A DNA stretch of 33,579 nucleotides from an uncultured Bacteroidota bacterium (lineage in GTDB: Bacteria; Bacteroidota; Bacteroidia; UKL13-3), in the NCBI GenBank assembly GCA_903927505.1, contig CAIYNF010000209.1, positions 1 to 33,579 on the forward strand, written 5' to 3'. A program made the position numbers and the translations under genes. Position 1 is the stretch's first letter, and each line of letters begins with the position of its first letter. Shown piece by piece: positions 32,615 to 33,579 of this stretch. The notes beneath the pieces are model-generated. The model ran no database searches and was not told the DNA's origin. It worked only from the letters and a program-made list of their open reading frames with translations.

Positions 32615-33579
32615 ATGATGCGATTTATTTCTGTTTATTTACTTCTTTTTATACCGTTTGGTTCAAGCCAACTTATTGCTAAAACACCCAAATTGCGTAA
32701 TAACTATGATGTTTTATCCTATGCAGTAACATTAAAAGTGCAGCCTGATAAGAAGTCAATTGAAGGGGCCAATAAAATTACCATCTGTGCCCTCAAAAAC
32801 TTACGTGCTATTGAATTGGATTTGTTTCCTCAAATGCAAATTTCCGCTATCAATGGTGAAACTCAAAATCTCGCTTTTATCCGCGATTCTACTACTTTTC
32901 AAATACATTTTCTTGAAAAAGTGAACATGGGCGACACCCTTTCTTTTGTGGTGAATTTTGCCGGCAAACCTGTTATTGCTAAAAATGCCCCTTGGGATGG
33001 TGGTTTTGTTTGGGCTAAAGATAGCAATCACAATTCCTGGGTTGGCCTTGCCTGCGAAGGGATTGGTCCTTCATGCTGGTTGCCTTGCAAGGATGAATGG
33101 AATGATGAAGCGCTTCATTGCACTGTTAAATTAATTGTTCCAAACGGATTAACGGGTGTAAGTAACGGTAAGCTTATAGGCAAGAAAATTAGGATGGATG
33201 GCTTTACCGAATTTGATTGGCAGGTATTAAGTCCTATCAATTCCTATAATATCTCCGTAAATGTGGGCGATTATGCGCATATAGAAGACGTGTATGTGAA
33301 CGAAAAAGGGGGGCAGCTTTCCCTCGATTATTATGTATTAAAAGACAATATTGCCGAAGCCAAAACGCATTTCCAACAAGTTAAAAGAATGCTCCAAAGT
33401 TTTGAGAAATATTTTGGTCCTTACCCCTTTTATGCAGATGGGTATAAATTAGTGGAAACACCCTATTGGGGAATGGAACACCAAAGCTGTGTAGCCTATG
33501 GTAATAATTATCAAAACAACAAATTTGGTTTCGATTTTATTATTGTACATGAAAGTGGGCACGAGTGGTTTGCCAATAG
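32615..33579 (+). CDS. Secreted M1-family metallo-aminopeptidase (3' truncated by window)
   Basis: 321 complete codons are visible and the frame is open at the window end. A signal peptide (MMRFISVYLLLFIPFGSSQL) leads into the beta-rich N-terminal M1 domain (about 25-210). Two M1 hallmarks follow: WGMEHQS (about 288-294), the Bacteroidota variant of the GAMEN exopeptidase motif, and HESGHEW (about 313-319), the HExxH zinc-binding motif. The second glutamate zinc ligand lies beyond the edge. Such enzymes trim N-terminal residues from peptides, here in the periplasm or at the surface. ATG at 32615 with a second ATG directly after; divergent from fabI. Confidence 0.92.
   Translation, partial: MMRFISVYLLLFIPFGSSQLIAKTPKLRNNYDVLSYAVTLKVQPDKKSIEGANKITICALKNLRAIELDLFPQMQISAINGETQNLAFIRDSTTFQIHFLEKVNMGDTLSFVVNFAGKPVIAKNAPWDGGFVWAKDSNHNSWVGLACEGIGPSCWLPCKDEWNDEALHCTVKLIVPNGLTGVSNGKLIGKKIRMDGFTEFDWQVLSPINSYNISVNVGDYAHIEDVYVNEKGGQLSLDYYVLKDNIAEAKTHFQQVKRMLQSFEKYFGPYPFYADGYKLVETPYWGMEHQSCVAYGNNYQNNKFGFDFIIVHESGHEWFAN

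Overview
The window comes from an AT-rich member of the Bacteroidota, probably near Chitinophagales/Sphingobacteriales. This is inferred from the protein families: a TonB-dependent receptor with a carboxypeptidase-regulatory-like domain, a multi-SLBB export protein, histidine kinases with an HNLRAP box, and an M1 peptidase with GMEH in place of GAMEN. No rRNA, tRNA, insertion sequence, phage or CRISPR array was seen. The first gene is cut at its 5' end and the last at its 3' end.

Layout. 1-682: the end of an unrecognised secreted-type protein, followed by a strong terminator. 741-3034: a translationally coupled pair, a PAP2 phosphatase and an ArnT-like GT39 membrane glycosyltransferase. 3011-5287 (minus): a TonB-dependent receptor whose 3' end overlaps the GT39 gene. 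5441-18433: a surface polysaccharide (O-antigen or capsule type) cluster. On the plus strand it has a Wza/SLBB export protein, a Wzz-like protein without kinase domain, a Wzx flippase, a GT4 and a Wzy-like polymerase. An inverted three-gene cassette follows on the minus strand: a FdtA-like ketoisomerase, a hexapeptide acetyltransferase and a FdtB-like aminotransferase, which together make a dTDP-3-acetamido-3,6-dideoxyhexose. Four more plus-strand glycosyltransferases follow. A RidA-family gene sits 2 nt after the last one. 18841-18927 is a GC-richer heptad-repeat/hairpin element filling the space from stop codon to stop codon. 18927-22374: zinc alcohol dehydrogenase, DEAD-box RNA helicase and acyltransferase-3.

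22376-31397 is a dense sensory locus. The minus-strand operon encodes, in transcription order, a 1316-residue PAS/GAF protein ending in a degenerate DHp and pseudo-receiver, a PAS/DHp protein that has lost its ATPase domain, a stand-alone CheY-like receiver and one complete PAS histidine kinase. A divergent gene encodes a two-helix membrane protein with a lone PAS domain. Only one of these proteins has a catalytic kinase domain, and none has a DNA-binding or other recognisable output domain. 31453-32274 (minus) is fabI. 32615 to the end is a secreted M1 aminopeptidase truncated by the window edge.

The main non-genic signals are these. (1) The 10-bp palindrome GGTTCGAACC occurs six times, five of them in the longer form TCGGTTCGAACC, far above chance; this suggests a highly iterated palindrome in the genome. 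(2) The last ~27 codons of a HATPase domain remain, out of frame, downstream of the truncated PAS/DHp gene, so its kinase domain was removed by an internal deletion. (3) The 340-bp region between fabI and the M1 peptidase holds four palindromes.
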